A DNA stretch of 64,000 nt from Pseudomonas sp. Irchel 3E13 (lineage in GTDB: Bacteria > Pseudomonadota > Gammaproteobacteria > Pseudomonadales > Pseudomonadaceae), in contig NZ_FYDX01000008.1 of the NCBI RefSeq assembly GCF_900187455.1, positions 124,001-188,000 of the forward strand, read 5' to 3'. The notes beneath the pieces are model-generated. The model was not told the DNA's origin and searched no databases. It was given only the letters and a program-made list of their open reading frames with translations. The stretch's first letter is position 1. Each line of letters begins with the position of its first letter. The translations under genes and the position numbers were made by a program. This document shows, piece by piece, positions 24,654-33,889 of the stretch.

Positions 24654-26729
24654 ATGGGCAAGTTCACCTTCCACGCGGGGGCGACCTGCCTGGCAACCCT
24701 TGGGCTTCAGGATGGCGAGCAGGAGTATCGCTGGTTCCCGGCAATGGTCGCGCGCGGCGACATTGCGCAGCCCGGGCTTGCCAGTGTTTATCGCTCGGCC
24801 GACGGCAGCTTTCGCTTGCGTCTCGACGATCGCTGGATAGGTTTCGCGCCCGTGGCGGGTTGCCTGACCTTGAACAGTGAGGTGGCGGACGCCGCAACCC
24901 TGCGCCTGGTCGGCGAGCCGTTGGGGCAGGGCTGGGAAGTGCAGGTCGGGGAGGCCTGGAAACCCGTAGTGTTCTACCCGCAAACGGCACAGGCGATCCT
25001 CACCACCAACCGTGGCAAGAGCGCCGTGTCGGGCTTCGAGCCGGTTATCGTCACGCCATCGCTGGCCGCGTTGGTGGCCAGCGGACAGGGCCGTGGCGTG
25101 GATCTCACCGACGTGGTGCTGGATGGCGCAAGTGTGGTGGGCGTGGACTTCACCGGCGCGCGCTTTACCGGTGCCAGCCTGCAGGGCGCGGACCTGTCCA
25201 ATTGCCTGCTGAGCGAGGCCGATCTGCGCGACACCCGGCTCAACGGGGTGTTTTTCGACGGCGCATTGCTGGATCACGCGAACCTGTCCGGCGCGACCCT
25301 TGGCGCACCTGGCTGGGGTGCGCCACGCAGTGCCCGGGGGATCGACCTGAGTTTTTGCCAAGCCCGGGGTGCGATCCTCGGCAGCCCGTCGGCCCGCCTC
25401 GACTGCACCCACGCCAACTTCAGCGCCGGCGATTTCAGCCACGCCGACCTGAGCGGCCTGCAACTCACCGGGGCGCTGCTGACCGATGCTCGCCTGGAGA
25501 GCTGTTGGCTGGAGGGCGCGGTGCTGGACGGCGCCGACCTGCGCAATGTCTTCGCGTTGCGGGCGAGCCTGCGCAAGTGCTCGCTGAAGAACATCCTGGG
25601 CAGCAATGCCAACTTCACCGAGGCGGACTTTTCCGCTGCCGACCTGAGCCAGGCGCGGCTGGATGCCAAGTTTCATCAGGCGGGCCCTGCGCCCGGTGGC
25701 ACTGAGCCGCCCTTGCGTCCGGCAGTCTTGCACCGGGCCACCTGCATCGACACCCGCGCGTCTGGCGCGCACCTCGCCGGTGCCGACCTGCGTGGCGTGC
25801 AATGGTGTGGCGCCGGGGCAACCCTCGATCACGCCGATCTGGAAGGGGCAGTGCTGGCCGGCAGCCTGCTGGTGTCACTGGATCTGTCCCAGGCGTTTCT
25901 GAGCGGTGCCGATCTGAGCGACAGCGTGCTGGTGGATGCACGGATCGCCGGTTGTAGCGTTCGCGCCGATGGCTCTGCGCGCGCGCTTTCCCTGGCGGGC
26001 GCGCAGATCCAGGGCGTTGATTTCAGCGATAGCGTCCTTGACGGTGCGCTGTTGCTCGGCGCCGGTGTTGCGCTGGCGCAGGGGGTGCCGTTGTTCCGCT
26101 TGCCGTCAGTGGCGTGGGAATACCTCACGCCCGAAGGCATTGCCGGGTTGGCGCCCTTGTTCGCCCGAGCGGGTTACCCACTGGGGGACGCCCCCATCCT
26201 CGACATGGACCGCCAGTGGCGGCTCGACAATGACCGTGACCCCGACCTGAGCCATCCCCGGGTTTACTCGGTGCGGCGGGTTCGCGGGCAACTGGAGGTG
26301 TTTGATGCGTCGGGGGCGCTGGGGCATCTCTTCACCTTGCCGGGGTGGGCGTCCTTCGGCCTGGACGGCGTGCACCCCGATGCCTCGTTGATCACCGGGT
26401 TCGAGATGGCCGGCTATGGGCTTTCCGCCAGCGCCAACATCGACCAGGTCGAAGACCCGCGACTGCGCCCGGCGGCGGACGCGGGCATTGTCGGCGCGTT
26501 CGGCTATGCCTCGTTTCGCCTTGCCCGCCGCGAACAGGGCGTGCAGGTGTTCGGCATGGCGCCCTTGCTGATGCGTGACTGGCCCGCCTATCCCGCCGGC
26601 GTGGCGTTCAAGGCGACCGCCAATCTGGCCGCCGCGATGTCGCCGGACAGCCTTGGTCCGGCGGGCTATCCGCGGCGCGCACTGACCCCCGACAGCCTCG
26701 ACGCCGAGGAGTTTTTTACCGCGCACTGA
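24654..26729 (+). CDS. Large pentapeptide-repeat protein with unknown N- and C-terminal domains
   Basis: 691 residues from the ATG at 24654; a GTG at 24627 that overlaps the preceding stop would give 700 and coupled translation. No signal peptide. Residues 1-140 are beta-rich (FRLRLDDRWIGFAPVAG), possibly a trefoil-like domain. About 150-490 contain dozens of A(D/N)LXX-type repeats, for example GADLSNCLLSEADLRDTRL and HANFSAGDFSHADLSGLQL, which form a right-handed quadrilateral helix, with a break near 345-375. About 500-690 is a separate domain (DMDRQWRLDNDRDPDL and LPGWASFGLDGVHPDASLI). Third gene of the propeller/TULIP set. It overlaps the convergent kinase gene by 14 bp. Function unknown. 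Confidence 0.75.
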   Translation: MGKFTFHAGATCLATLGLQDGEQEYRWFPAMVARGDIAQPGLASVYRSADGSFRLRLDDRWIGFAPVAGCLTLNSEVADAATLRLVGEPLGQGWEVQVGEAWKPVVFYPQTAQAILTTNRGKSAVSGFEPVIVTPSLAALVASGQGRGVDLTDVVLDGASVVGVDFTGARFTGASLQGADLSNCLLSEADLRDTRLNGVFFDGALLDHANLSGATLGAPGWGAPRSARGIDLSFCQARGAILGSPSARLDCTHANFSAGDFSHADLSGLQLTGALLTDARLESCWLEGAVLDGADLRNVFALRASLRKCSLKNILGSNANFTEADFSAADLSQARLDAKFHQAGPAPGGTEPPLRPAVLHRATCIDTRASGAHLAGADLRGVQWCGAGATLDHADLEGAVLAGSLLVSLDLSQAFLSGADLSDSVLVDARIAGCSVRADGSARALSLAGAQIQGVDFSDSVLDGALLLGAGVALAQGVPLFRLPSVAWEYLTPEGIAGLAPLFARAGYPLGDAPILDMDRQWRLDNDRDPDLSHPRVYSVRRVRGQLEVFDASGALGHLFTLPGWASFGLDGVHPDASLITGFEMAGYGLSASANIDQVEDPRLRPAADAGIVGAFGYASFRLARREQGVQVFGMAPLLMRDWPAYPAGVAFKATANLAAAMSPDSLGPAGYPRRALTPDSLDAEEFFTAH

Positions 26730-28653
26730 GGGCCGGTTGCGGCAGTTCCAGGCAGAAACAGATCGGATGCTGTTGCCCCCTGCTTTCCAGCACCAGGCTA
26801 CCGCCATGCAGTTCGGCGATACGCTTGACCAGGTACAGGCCCAGCCCGGTCCCCGACAGATGCTGGGCCTGGGTGCCGCGAACGTATTTGTGGAAGAGCA
26901 GGGGGGCCTGCTCGGCGGGAATTTCCTCGCCTTCGTTGGTGACCCGGATACGCACGCCGCTCGAGCTGTCCTCGACCTCGAGCAGGATGCTGGCGTCGCT
27001 CGGGGCATGGCGGTCGGCGTTGGCCAGCAGGTTGCGCAAGGCCACGCGCAGCAGGCCGAAGTCGCACTCCAGCAGCGTGCGCGCGCTGCGCAGGTCAAGC
27101 GCGACACGGCCGGACGGGAAGTCATCGAGGCAGCCTTCGAGCAGCGCGTTCAGGTCATGTCCGGCGCAGCGCGGTTCGCTCGCCCGTTCCGCAACGCGGT
27201 CATGCTGAAGATAGTCATCCACCAGTGACAGCAGGCGCCTGGACGCCTGATGGATATTGCGGCAGCGCTGCTCGTTGCGCTCGGGTGCCGTCGCCAGGTT
27301 GCGCAGCATCTGCTGGGCCGAGGTGCCGATGATCGCCAGCGGCGTGCGGAATTCATGAGACACCATGGCCACGAAGTCGCGCTGTTCTTCGCGCATCCGC
27401 TGTTCCTGCTGCAGCGCCTGACGCAGCTCGCGGGTGCGGCTGTCGATTTCCTTTTCCAGCCTGGCGTTCTGGCTGCGGATCAGGGCATTCACCGCCTCTT
27501 CGGCGTGGCGGGTCTGCGCCTTCAGCCAGCGGTAATGGCGGATGATCCGCAGGCTCATCAGCAGCATGTGCAGGAGCGCGCCGATGGCCACGGCGTTGTC
27601 CGTGAAAAAGCTCGCCGGCAGCAGGCCGAGGTTGCGCAGGAAGCTGATGCCGATCCCCAGGTAGTAGATGCCGAACAGCAGCAGGAAGTAGCGGGCTGGA
27701 CGATGGCCCTTGTACATCAGCCAGAGCGCCAGGCCGATGAACAGCACGATGCTGGCCAGCACGGTGACCTGATGCAGGGGCGCGCCGATTTGGTAATGCC
27801 CGGCGAGTACCGCGAGCGCCGAGGCCGTGCCGATAATCAGGCTGGCGGCGATCAGACCGCGTTGCAGTCGCGGATAACCGGGCGCCTGCAATTGGCGCAG
27901 GGTGAAAATCACCCCTATCGGCAGGCTCAGGCCGAGGGCGCAACCCAGCAGGGTGTCGCTGAACGCCATCGGCAGGGCGAGCAACTGCTGGGGCAGGCCG
28001 AGGGTCAGCAGCTCGATCAGCACGGCAATGCTGACATAGGCCAGGTACCAGCCGCTCTCCGGCGCCTGGGTCATGCGCCAGAACACGCTATGGAACAGGA
28101 TCAGCACCAGGCAGATGCCGAAGTACAGGCCGTAGCCCAGGTATTCCATGGATAGGTCCCGGGCGAACCGCTCGCCGGAGACAAGGCGCAGGCTGACCGA
28201 CAGGGCGTTCTTGCTTTCCAGGCGCAGCAGCAGGACCTGCGGTTGTCCAGGGTCAAGGTTCAGGGCGAACACCGGCGAGCGATAATCCACGGCCCAGTGC
28301 TGGCGGCCCATGGCTTCGCCGCTGCGAATCGGCTGGGACGTGTTGCGAACATCGAACAGGGTGGCCTGGTCGAGCAGGGCATTGCTCAGCATCAGCAGCC
28401 ACTGGCGCGGCGCTGACGGGCCGGTCTGCACCTGCAGGCGCAACCAGACCGCGCCGGGCACGAAGCCCGCGCTCAGGGAGCCGGGCAGTGGTTGCCAGGC
28501 GTTCGAGGTCAGTGCGGCGTTGGCATCCATCTGCGCCGCAGGGTCATCCAGGCGTTCGACCACCAGGCGTGCGTCGGCGGGCAACAGCGTGGCTGCCGGG
28601 GCATGCAAGGCGACAAGAAGCAGGCAGAACAGCCAAAGCAGCGATCGACACAT
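26716..28653 (-). CDS. Hybrid-less sensor histidine kinase with 7TMR-DISM input domains
   Basis: 645 residues. A signal sequence (about 1-20) precedes an extracellular 7TMR-DISMED2-type beta domain (about 25-170). Seven transmembrane helices follow (about 180-385), then a coiled linker, a HisKA domain with FVAMVSHEFRTPLAIIG (phospho-His) near 433-448, and a HATPase domain with NLLANADRHAP and GTGLGLYLVKRI. The G1 box reads TNEGEEIP, with Asn where Asp is usual. DISM receptors often sense carbohydrates or cell-envelope signals. It lies 51 bp after the response regulator gene and is convergent with the pentapeptide gene. Probable role is controlling the neighbouring unknown operon; inference from position. 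Confidence 0.87.
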   Translation of the reverse strand: MCRSLLWLFCLLLVALHAPAATLLPADARLVVERLDDPAAQMDANAALTSNAWQPLPGSLSAGFVPGAVWLRLQVQTGPSAPRQWLLMLSNALLDQATLFDVRNTSQPIRSGEAMGRQHWAVDYRSPVFALNLDPGQPQVLLLRLESKNALSVSLRLVSGERFARDLSMEYLGYGLYFGICLVLILFHSVFWRMTQAPESGWYLAYVSIAVLIELLTLGLPQQLLALPMAFSDTLLGCALGLSLPIGVIFTLRQLQAPGYPRLQRGLIAASLIIGTASALAVLAGHYQIGAPLHQVTVLASIVLFIGLALWLMYKGHRPARYFLLLFGIYYLGIGISFLRNLGLLPASFFTDNAVAIGALLHMLLMSLRIIRHYRWLKAQTRHAEEAVNALIRSQNARLEKEIDSRTRELRQALQQEQRMREEQRDFVAMVSHEFRTPLAIIGTSAQQMLRNLATAPERNEQRCRNIHQASRRLLSLVDDYLQHDRVAERASEPRCAGHDLNALLEGCLDDFPSGRVALDLRSARTLLECDFGLLRVALRNLLANADRHAPSDASILLEVEDSSSGVRIRVTNEGEEIPAEQAPLLFHKYVRGTQAQHLSGTGLGLYLVKRIAELHGGSLVLESRGQQHPICFCLELPQPALSAR

Positions 28654-28704
28654 GGGACAGTCATCAGCAGGGAAGGGGGCGGGCGCTTGCTTGCAGCGCC
28701 GGGC

Positions 28705-29388
28705 TCAATCGTTGATCCGGGCCGCCGCGTAGAAGCAGTAGCCGTTGTTGCGCAAGGTTTTCAGCGGCAGTTCCAGGCCAGTCGCCTCCTGCACATTGCG
28801 GCGCAGGCGACGAATCTGGGTGTCCAGGCGCCGCTGATCATAGCTGAACCAATCCTCGCCCAGTGCCTCGACAATCTGGCGCCGGCAGACATCGGCGCCG
28901 GCGCTCGCCATCAAGCGCTGCAGCACCAGGCTGTCCTGATGCGACAGGCGCGTGACCGCTCGGTTGGGCGCCCGCAGTTCCCGCGCGCGGCTGTCCAGGT
29001 GCCAGGCGGCAGGCAGGGGTGGCAGGTCCAGGCGGCGGGCCAGGGCCTGCAGCACGGCGGCGAGTTCTTCCAGGTCGCAGCCCTTGGCGAGGTAATGGTC
29101 GGCCCCCAGGCGAAACCCTTCGACCTTCTGCACGGTGGTACTGCGGGCGGTGAAGGCGACGATGCCGAGCGGATTGCCTTGCTCGCGCAGGGCCTGGATC
29201 AGCTCCAGGCCGTCGCCATCCGGCAAATTCAGATCGAGCACCGCCAGGCGGTGGCGACCCGGCTCGAAAGCCAGGGCGAAACCGGCCAGGTCGTGGACAA
29301 GGGTCACGTCGTAGCCGCAGTCACCGAGGAACTCGTGGAGTTCTCCGGCCATTACGGGCTCGTCTTCAAGGAGGATCAAATCGGGCAT
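28705..29388 (-). CDS. OmpR-type response regulator
   Basis: 227 residues from the ATG at 29388, where receiver homology starts; an upstream GTG at 29439 would add 17 residues. Receiver domain: ILLEDEP acidic pocket, phospho-acceptor in AVLDLNLPDGDG, Thr in AFTARS and Lys in YLAKGCD (Gly in place of the usual Pro after Lys). The C-terminal winged helix covers about 130-225, with RRQIVEALGEDWFSYDQRRL and LDTQIRRLRRNVQEATG. It pairs with the DISM kinase downstream. It is divergent from the smaller pentapeptide-repeat gene, whose promoter lies in the 148-bp gap and is a possible target. Confidence 0.86.
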   Translation of the reverse strand: MPDLILLEDEPVMAGELHEFLGDCGYDVTLVHDLAGFALAFEPGRHRLAVLDLNLPDGDGLELIQALREQGNPLGIVAFTARSTTVQKVEGFRLGADHYLAKGCDLEELAAVLQALARRLDLPPLPAAWHLDSRARELRAPNRAVTRLSHQDSLVLQRLMASAGADVCRRQIVEALGEDWFSYDQRRLDTQIRRLRRNVQEATGLELPLKTLRNNGYCFYAAARIND

Positions 29389-29536
29389 TTCGGGGCGGTA
29401 CCAGCGGTTCCGGGCAGGTGCCGAGTCTAGTGTGGTCACTGAGAAATAACGACCCTGATTCGCGGCGCTTTTGTCTTGACCTCACCGCGCACGAACCAGA
29501 AGATGCCTCCCTTCCAACGGTGCAGCCGGAGCTCGC

Positions 29537-30238
29537 ATGCAGGCCAAAAGTGATTATTTTCGTGTTGACCCCGAGGTGCTCGAGGGCAAGACGCTGACTG
29601 ACTTGACTGGCATCCAGCCCCTGCCGCTGCAGTGTGTCGGGCTCGACTTGAGTGGTGAGGATCTGGCCAGAGCCAACCTGGAAGGCGCGCTGTTTGAACG
29701 GTGTATTTTAACCGGCGCCGATTTCACCGCCGCCAACGTGATGGGGACCCAGTGGGTCAGTTGCCGGGCGGCGGAAGTCAATTTTCGCTCTGCGGTGCTC
29801 ACCGATGCCAGCTTTGAACGGTGCGACCTGAACAACAGCAAGTGGCAACGCAGCAAGCTGGCCCACGTGCGCTTTGAAGGCTGCAAGCTCACCGGCGGCA
29901 ACTTTGGCGATCTGGCCTCTTCACTGGGCCTGAGCTTCTCTGATTGCCGGTTGAACAGCGCGATGCTCTCGGGGATCTCCTTTTACAAGTCCGAGTTGCA
30001 CAACATCGATTTCAGCGAAGCCGACCTGACCTACTGCGACTTCCGCAAGGCGGTGTTTGTCGAGGGCGGCAGTCTGTCGATGGCGCGGGTCAATAACGCA
30101 CGCTTCGATGACGCCGATCTGCGCGAGGCAAGTTTGCAAGGGCTGCGCTTGGTCGACGCCAAATTGTTCAAGGGCGCGATCATTTCGCGAAGCCAGGCCG
30201 GGATGTTGCTGGCCGGGTTGGGGTTGACGGTGCTCTGA
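29537..30238 (+). CDS. Pentapeptide-repeat protein (Qnr/MfpA-sized)
   Basis: 233 residues with GGAG 6 bp before the ATG. From about residue 35 to 215 the repeat A(D/N)(L/F)XX runs almost unbroken: GLDLSGEDLARANLEGALF, GADFTAANVMGT, NFRSAVLTDASFERCDLNN and FSEADLTYCDFRKA. Its length matches Qnr and MfpA, which mimic DNA and bind gyrase, but length alone is weak evidence and Qnr-specific loops cannot be judged. It has many Cys at repeat positions. It is divergent from the response regulator and completes a locus with two pentapeptide proteins. Function unknown; resistance or immunity are possible. Confidence 0.8.
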   Translation: MQAKSDYFRVDPEVLEGKTLTDLTGIQPLPLQCVGLDLSGEDLARANLEGALFERCILTGADFTAANVMGTQWVSCRAAEVNFRSAVLTDASFERCDLNNSKWQRSKLAHVRFEGCKLTGGNFGDLASSLGLSFSDCRLNSAMLSGISFYKSELHNIDFSEADLTYCDFRKAVFVEGGSLSMARVNNARFDDADLREASLQGLRLVDAKLFKGAIISRSQAGMLLAGLGLTVL

Positions 30239-30493
30239 TCGACGGGGGATGGGGTCTCGAGCCGCGGGCCGGCATCACGACGAAGGGTTACATCTGATCA
30301 TGTTCGCCCTCGCGCCGATGTATGCGCCGGACGCCATACCGAGCAGCATGATGAACCCATGGGTCAAAAGGGGATGACCACGTTGTTAGCTGTGGTCTGT
30401 CCCGTCTGCGGCACTTTTTTGCGACCCGAAGCGGTCGGTGGCGACCGTTAGAAACCGGGGCGCCACAACCTCATCATTTGCCAGGAGACTGCA

Positions 30494-31726
30494 TCAGTTG
30501 AGGTGAAGCTCCTGTATCGCCAGTGACATCTTCTCCGCGTCGGCGAGATAGTCGCGACGGATCATCCGATCGAGAATGCCGGTGTGATCGAAGAGGAAGT
30601 CGCGCACCTTGGCCAGGGGGTAGGGCAACTTGTGGAAGGCATTGCCGAGCTTCCTGGCGAACTCAACATGATGATTGACGTAGTTCACCCGCTGCGCCTC
30701 AAAACCATTGAAGCCCTTCGCGACCTGCCGTGCGTCGCTGAGGTCGGCGCCGGTCAGCGCCTTGGCCAGAAAGTAACCGTCCTCGATGGCCATGCCCATG
30801 CCGTAGGCGGCGTAGGGCGAGACCGGGTGCACGGCATCCCCCAGGCAGACCACGCGGCCACTGCTCCATTGCTCAAGCGAAGGCCGGTTGTAGATGTCCC
30901 ACCTGAATATCTGGGTTTCCAGGTTGGTGGCTTGCAGAAACCGCGGTAGTGGGTCAGGGAAGTTGCGCAGGATCTTGCCGATATGACTGGCCACGTCGGC
31001 CGGCGCGGGGGCGTTTTCCTCGCAGGGTTCGACGATCCACCATTCGTAGCCAGGCTTGCCGTCGTGCAGCATGGGAAAGAAGCTGGCCTGGTACTTGTGT
31101 GAATGGATGATGCGTCCGGTCTGCGCGGGAATGCCGGCGATGGGGTCGCACCAGGCCAGCCAGACCCGCAGCCCGACATGAAAAAGTTCGGGCTCGCCGA
31201 AGGCCTGGCGCGAGACGCCGGAGCGGATGCCATCGGCGCCAACGAGAATGTCGGCCTCGATGGTCTCGCCGTCCTTGAAGACCACGGTGACGCTGTCCGC
31301 GGTCTGCGTGTAGTGGTCGAAGTCCGCATTGGGCACCAGCATGCCTTCGGGCATCAGCTCCATCATCCTCGCGAACGCATTGGCGCGAAGCATGCCGTAG
31401 TGCCAACCCTTGATCCCGAAGGACGCTTCCACCGTCTGATTGAAGGGCAGGCGCGAGCGGAGGTTGTTTTTGTGATTACGGAATTCGGTGACAGTGAGGG
31501 AGCCGAAGTTGCTCAGGTCGACTCCATAATGGCGCAGCACGGCCAGTACCGGCACGCTCAGCAAGACGGCGCCTCCCAGAGGCCTCGGTTCCGGCTGCTT
31601 TTCGAAGACGCGTACATCGAAGCCTTGCCGGTGCAGGGCCAGCGCGGCGGAGACCCCACCCGGGCCCGCGCCTATCACCGCCACTCGTTTTCCAGCACGC
31701 CATGGGAGACTCGGGTCAAAACGCAT
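30494..31726 (-). CDS. FAD-dependent aromatic monooxygenase (hydroxylase family)
   Basis: 410 residues. An N-terminal FAD-binding Rossmann motif VAVIGAGPGGVSAALALHRQ (near 14-33) is followed by the DG motif ILVGADGIRSGVSRQ near 160-174 and the second FAD motif VVCLGDAVHPVSPYAAYGM near 292-310. This set defines the class A flavoprotein hydroxylases such as salicylate or 3-hydroxybenzoate hydroxylases. Substrate unknown. It is divergent from an AraC-type regulator 109 bp away, which likely controls it. Confidence 0.88.
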   Translation of the reverse strand: MRFDPSLPWRAGKRVAVIGAGPGGVSAALALHRQGFDVRVFEKQPEPRPLGGAVLLSVPVLAVLRHYGVDLSNFGSLTVTEFRNHKNNLRSRLPFNQTVEASFGIKGWHYGMLRANAFARMMELMPEGMLVPNADFDHYTQTADSVTVVFKDGETIEADILVGADGIRSGVSRQAFGEPELFHVGLRVWLAWCDPIAGIPAQTGRIIHSHKYQASFFPMLHDGKPGYEWWIVEPCEENAPAPADVASHIGKILRNFPDPLPRFLQATNLETQIFRWDIYNRPSLEQWSSGRVVCLGDAVHPVSPYAAYGMGMAIEDGYFLAKALTGADLSDARQVAKGFNGFEAQRVNYVNHHVEFARKLGNAFHKLPYPLAKVRDFLFDHTGILDRMIRRDYLADAEKMSLAIQELHLN

Positions 31727-31835
31727 TCGCTGATACCTCGCTTATTGTTGTGCGGGCATTCTGGAAGGCTTTGCCTGGACAATATATGCGTAACTCGCCG
31801 AGTATTCGGATGATTACTCTCAATTGCGTACCGCC

Positions 31836-32780
31836 ATGGACCTTCTCAGCCACTTTCTGTCGATGTTGACCGTCGAGTCGACCAGCATTTCAAGTTGGCA
31901 CTTGTCGGAGCCTTGGGGCGTGGCTGTTCAGGACTATCAGCCCGGCTTCTGCTTTATCGTCAACGAGGGGTCATTTGTGGTGCAGACCGCCGCCGGCCAG
32001 ACCCTGCACCTCGCCCAGGGCGACACCCTGCTGGTGCCGCGCGGCGGCGAGTGCCGCCTGCTTTCGCGGCCGGGTGTCGCCACCACTGACCTGCATGAAC
32101 TGAACTGGAGCGAGCCGCGTTCGCCCAGGCTGGACCGCAGCACGCAGCCGGGCTCGGCGATTTCAGTGGTTCATGGCGGTGGCGGCGCGCTGTGCCGTCT
32201 GCTCGGTCTGGCGTTCAGCATTCACAGCGGGCAGGGAGGCTTCGTGCTGGCGGCTCTGCCGGACTTCATCGTGCTGCGCGACGCCGACAGCAGCATGCTG
32301 AGCCTGATGCGTCCGGCCATCGAGGCGCTGCTGGCGGACAACAAGAATGGCTATTACGCGGTAGCCAAGCACATGGCCGAGCTGATCGTGGTCGGACTGC
32401 TGCGCAGCTACATTCTCTCCGACAAAGGCTTTTCCCCCGGTTGGCTGAAGGGCCTGCAAGACCCGTATATCTGCAAAGCCATGCTGGCCATCCATGAGGC
32501 GCCACAGCGCCAATGGAGCGTGCCGCTGCTGGCGGGTGTCGCCAACTTGTCACGCTCGACCTTCGCCGCGCGATTCTGCCGGGTGATCGGTCAATCGCCC
32601 ATCGACTACCTCAGTGCCTGGCGCATCACCCTGGCCGCGCAGATGTTGCGCGACGGCAACGCGTCAGTGGCGCAGATAGCCGCCGCCGTGGGTTACCAAT
32701 CGGACCGCGTGTTTCGCCAGGCCTTCCGTGAGCGCATGGCCATGTCACCGCGTCACTATCGCAACCAGCAAGTTGACTGA
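31836..32780 (+). CDS. AraC family regulator with cupin-type input domain
   Basis: 314 residues from the ATG at 31836; an upstream TTG at 31824 is possible. The N-terminal half is a cupin-like sensor of the AraC_binding_6 type (LHLAQGDTLLVPRGGECRLL). The C-terminal 100 residues hold two helix-turn-helix motifs: VPLLAGVANLSRSTFAARF and NASVAQIAAAVGYQSDRVF, with the closing AFRERMAMSPRHYR. It is divergent from the FAD monooxygenase and so its likely activator. Confidence 0.88.
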   Translation: MDLLSHFLSMLTVESTSISSWHLSEPWGVAVQDYQPGFCFIVNEGSFVVQTAAGQTLHLAQGDTLLVPRGGECRLLSRPGVATTDLHELNWSEPRSPRLDRSTQPGSAISVVHGGGGALCRLLGLAFSIHSGQGGFVLAALPDFIVLRDADSSMLSLMRPAIEALLADNKNGYYAVAKHMAELIVVGLLRSYILSDKGFSPGWLKGLQDPYICKAMLAIHEAPQRQWSVPLLAGVANLSRSTFAARFCRVIGQSPIDYLSAWRITLAAQMLRDGNASVAQIAAAVGYQSDRVFRQAFRERMAMSPRHYRNQQVD

Positions 32781-32836
32781 TGTGGCGTGCGCCCATCGCC
32801 GCCAAGCCCTTGCGCCGGCCCGGCGGCCGATGATAT

Positions 32837-32870
32837 CCCTGTGGGAGCCGGCTTGCCGGCGATGAGGCCA
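32837..32870. repeat. Pseudomonas REP-type palindromic element (single copy)
   Basis: The sequence CCCTGTGGGAGCCGGCTTGC followed by CGGCGATGAGG is the familiar Pseudomonas REP element with an imperfect GCCGGCTTGCCGGC hairpin. It lies in the 135-bp space between the convergent AraC and LysR genes, a usual location for REPs. Only one copy is seen in this window. Confidence 0.75.
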
Positions 32871-32915
32871 GTGAGCCGCTGAACCCTCCCAACGCTCCAC
32901 CGGCTAACAACCATC

Positions 32916-33794
32916 TCAGCTACACAGCGCATTCAAAAAAACGTTGACCTTCTCCGACTCGTCCCGGTGGCGCAAAGACGCTGCGAACATCTCATAGTCG
33001 GCGAACGCCAGTCCGGGCAGGGCCTCGACCAGTTCTCCCGCCTTCAGGTCGGCTTCGATCAGGTAGTTCGGCAGCACCGCCAGTCCCGCCCCGGCCAACG
33101 CCAGCGCGCGTAACGATGTGGAGTCGCTGACGCTGATTCGCGGGTTGATTAGCAGGGTGGAGGACTGGCCCTGCCACGTTATCGGGAAGCTGATCCGTGG
33201 CGCATACACCCGCTGCGCCAGGCAGCTATGAGCAGCAAGGTCGTTCACGTCCAGCGGTTGACCGTGTTCGCGCAGGTACGCGGGGGATGCGCACAGCGTC
33301 AGGGTGAAGGTGTGAATCTTTTGGTAGCGAACGCCGGACTGCTCGGGCGTGCTCATGCGAATCGCCACGTCATATTCGCCGTCGAGCAAATCGACATAGC
33401 GGTCCGACAAATCGACCTCGAAACGCAAGCGCGGGTACTCGGCCGACAATCGGGCGATGCGTGGCAGGACGAAGGCACGGCCGAACGAGGTGGGCAGGGT
33501 GACCCGCAACACGCCTTCTGCCACCCGCAGGCCTTTTTGCAGGCGCGCATCGGCGTTTTCCAGGCCGGCCAGTATTTGCCGCAGTTCGCTGGCGTAGCTG
33601 ATGCCGATGTCGGTCAGGGCAACCTTGCGGGTGGTTCGCAGCATGAGCTGGTGGCCGAGACGCGACTCCAGGTTGGTGAGGCGCCGGCTTACCGTTGACT
33701 GAGCGATACCCAGCTCCCGCGCCGCGGCGCTGAAGCTCTTGCTGTCGACCACGGCGAGGAAGGCTTCCACTTCGGCAAGGGAGGTTATTTTCAT
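32916..33794 (-). CDS. LysR family regulator
   Basis: 292 residues from the ATG at 33794; the open frame extends upstream without homology. The N-terminal helix-turn-helix (VEAFLAVVDSKSFSAAAREL and AQSTVSRRLTNLESRLG) is followed by the substrate-binding domain with the usual RVTLPTSFGRAFVLPRI and SLRALALAGAGLAVLPNYLI segments. The CrgA/AaeR-like subgroup is likely. It is divergent from a nitroreductase gene with a 60-95 bp shared promoter, so it probably controls that gene and the quinone reductase after it. Confidence 0.88.
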   Translation of the reverse strand: MKITSLAEVEAFLAVVDSKSFSAAARELGIAQSTVSRRLTNLESRLGHQLMLRTTRKVALTDIGISYASELRQILAGLENADARLQKGLRVAEGVLRVTLPTSFGRAFVLPRIARLSAEYPRLRFEVDLSDRYVDLLDGEYDVAIRMSTPEQSGVRYQKIHTFTLTLCASPAYLREHGQPLDVNDLAAHSCLAQRVYAPRISFPITWQGQSSTLLINPRISVSDSTSLRALALAGAGLAVLPNYLIEADLKAGELVEALPGLAFADYEMFAASLRHRDESEKVNVFLNALCS

Positions 33795-33889
33795 CGGTTT
33801 TCCGCATAAGTGAAATCGGATGTTTTCTATTCTAATGCGAAAAACGCAAGGATAGGATGAGCCGACCTGTAACGAAAAAGGCGCTCTCC

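Noticed and set aside
30300..30377. Short open frames in the 30239-30493 gap, one resembling a permease C-terminal tail on the minus strand
   Set aside because: Only about 25 residues and no conserved motif; chance resemblance cannot be excluded. The rest of the gap shows nothing.
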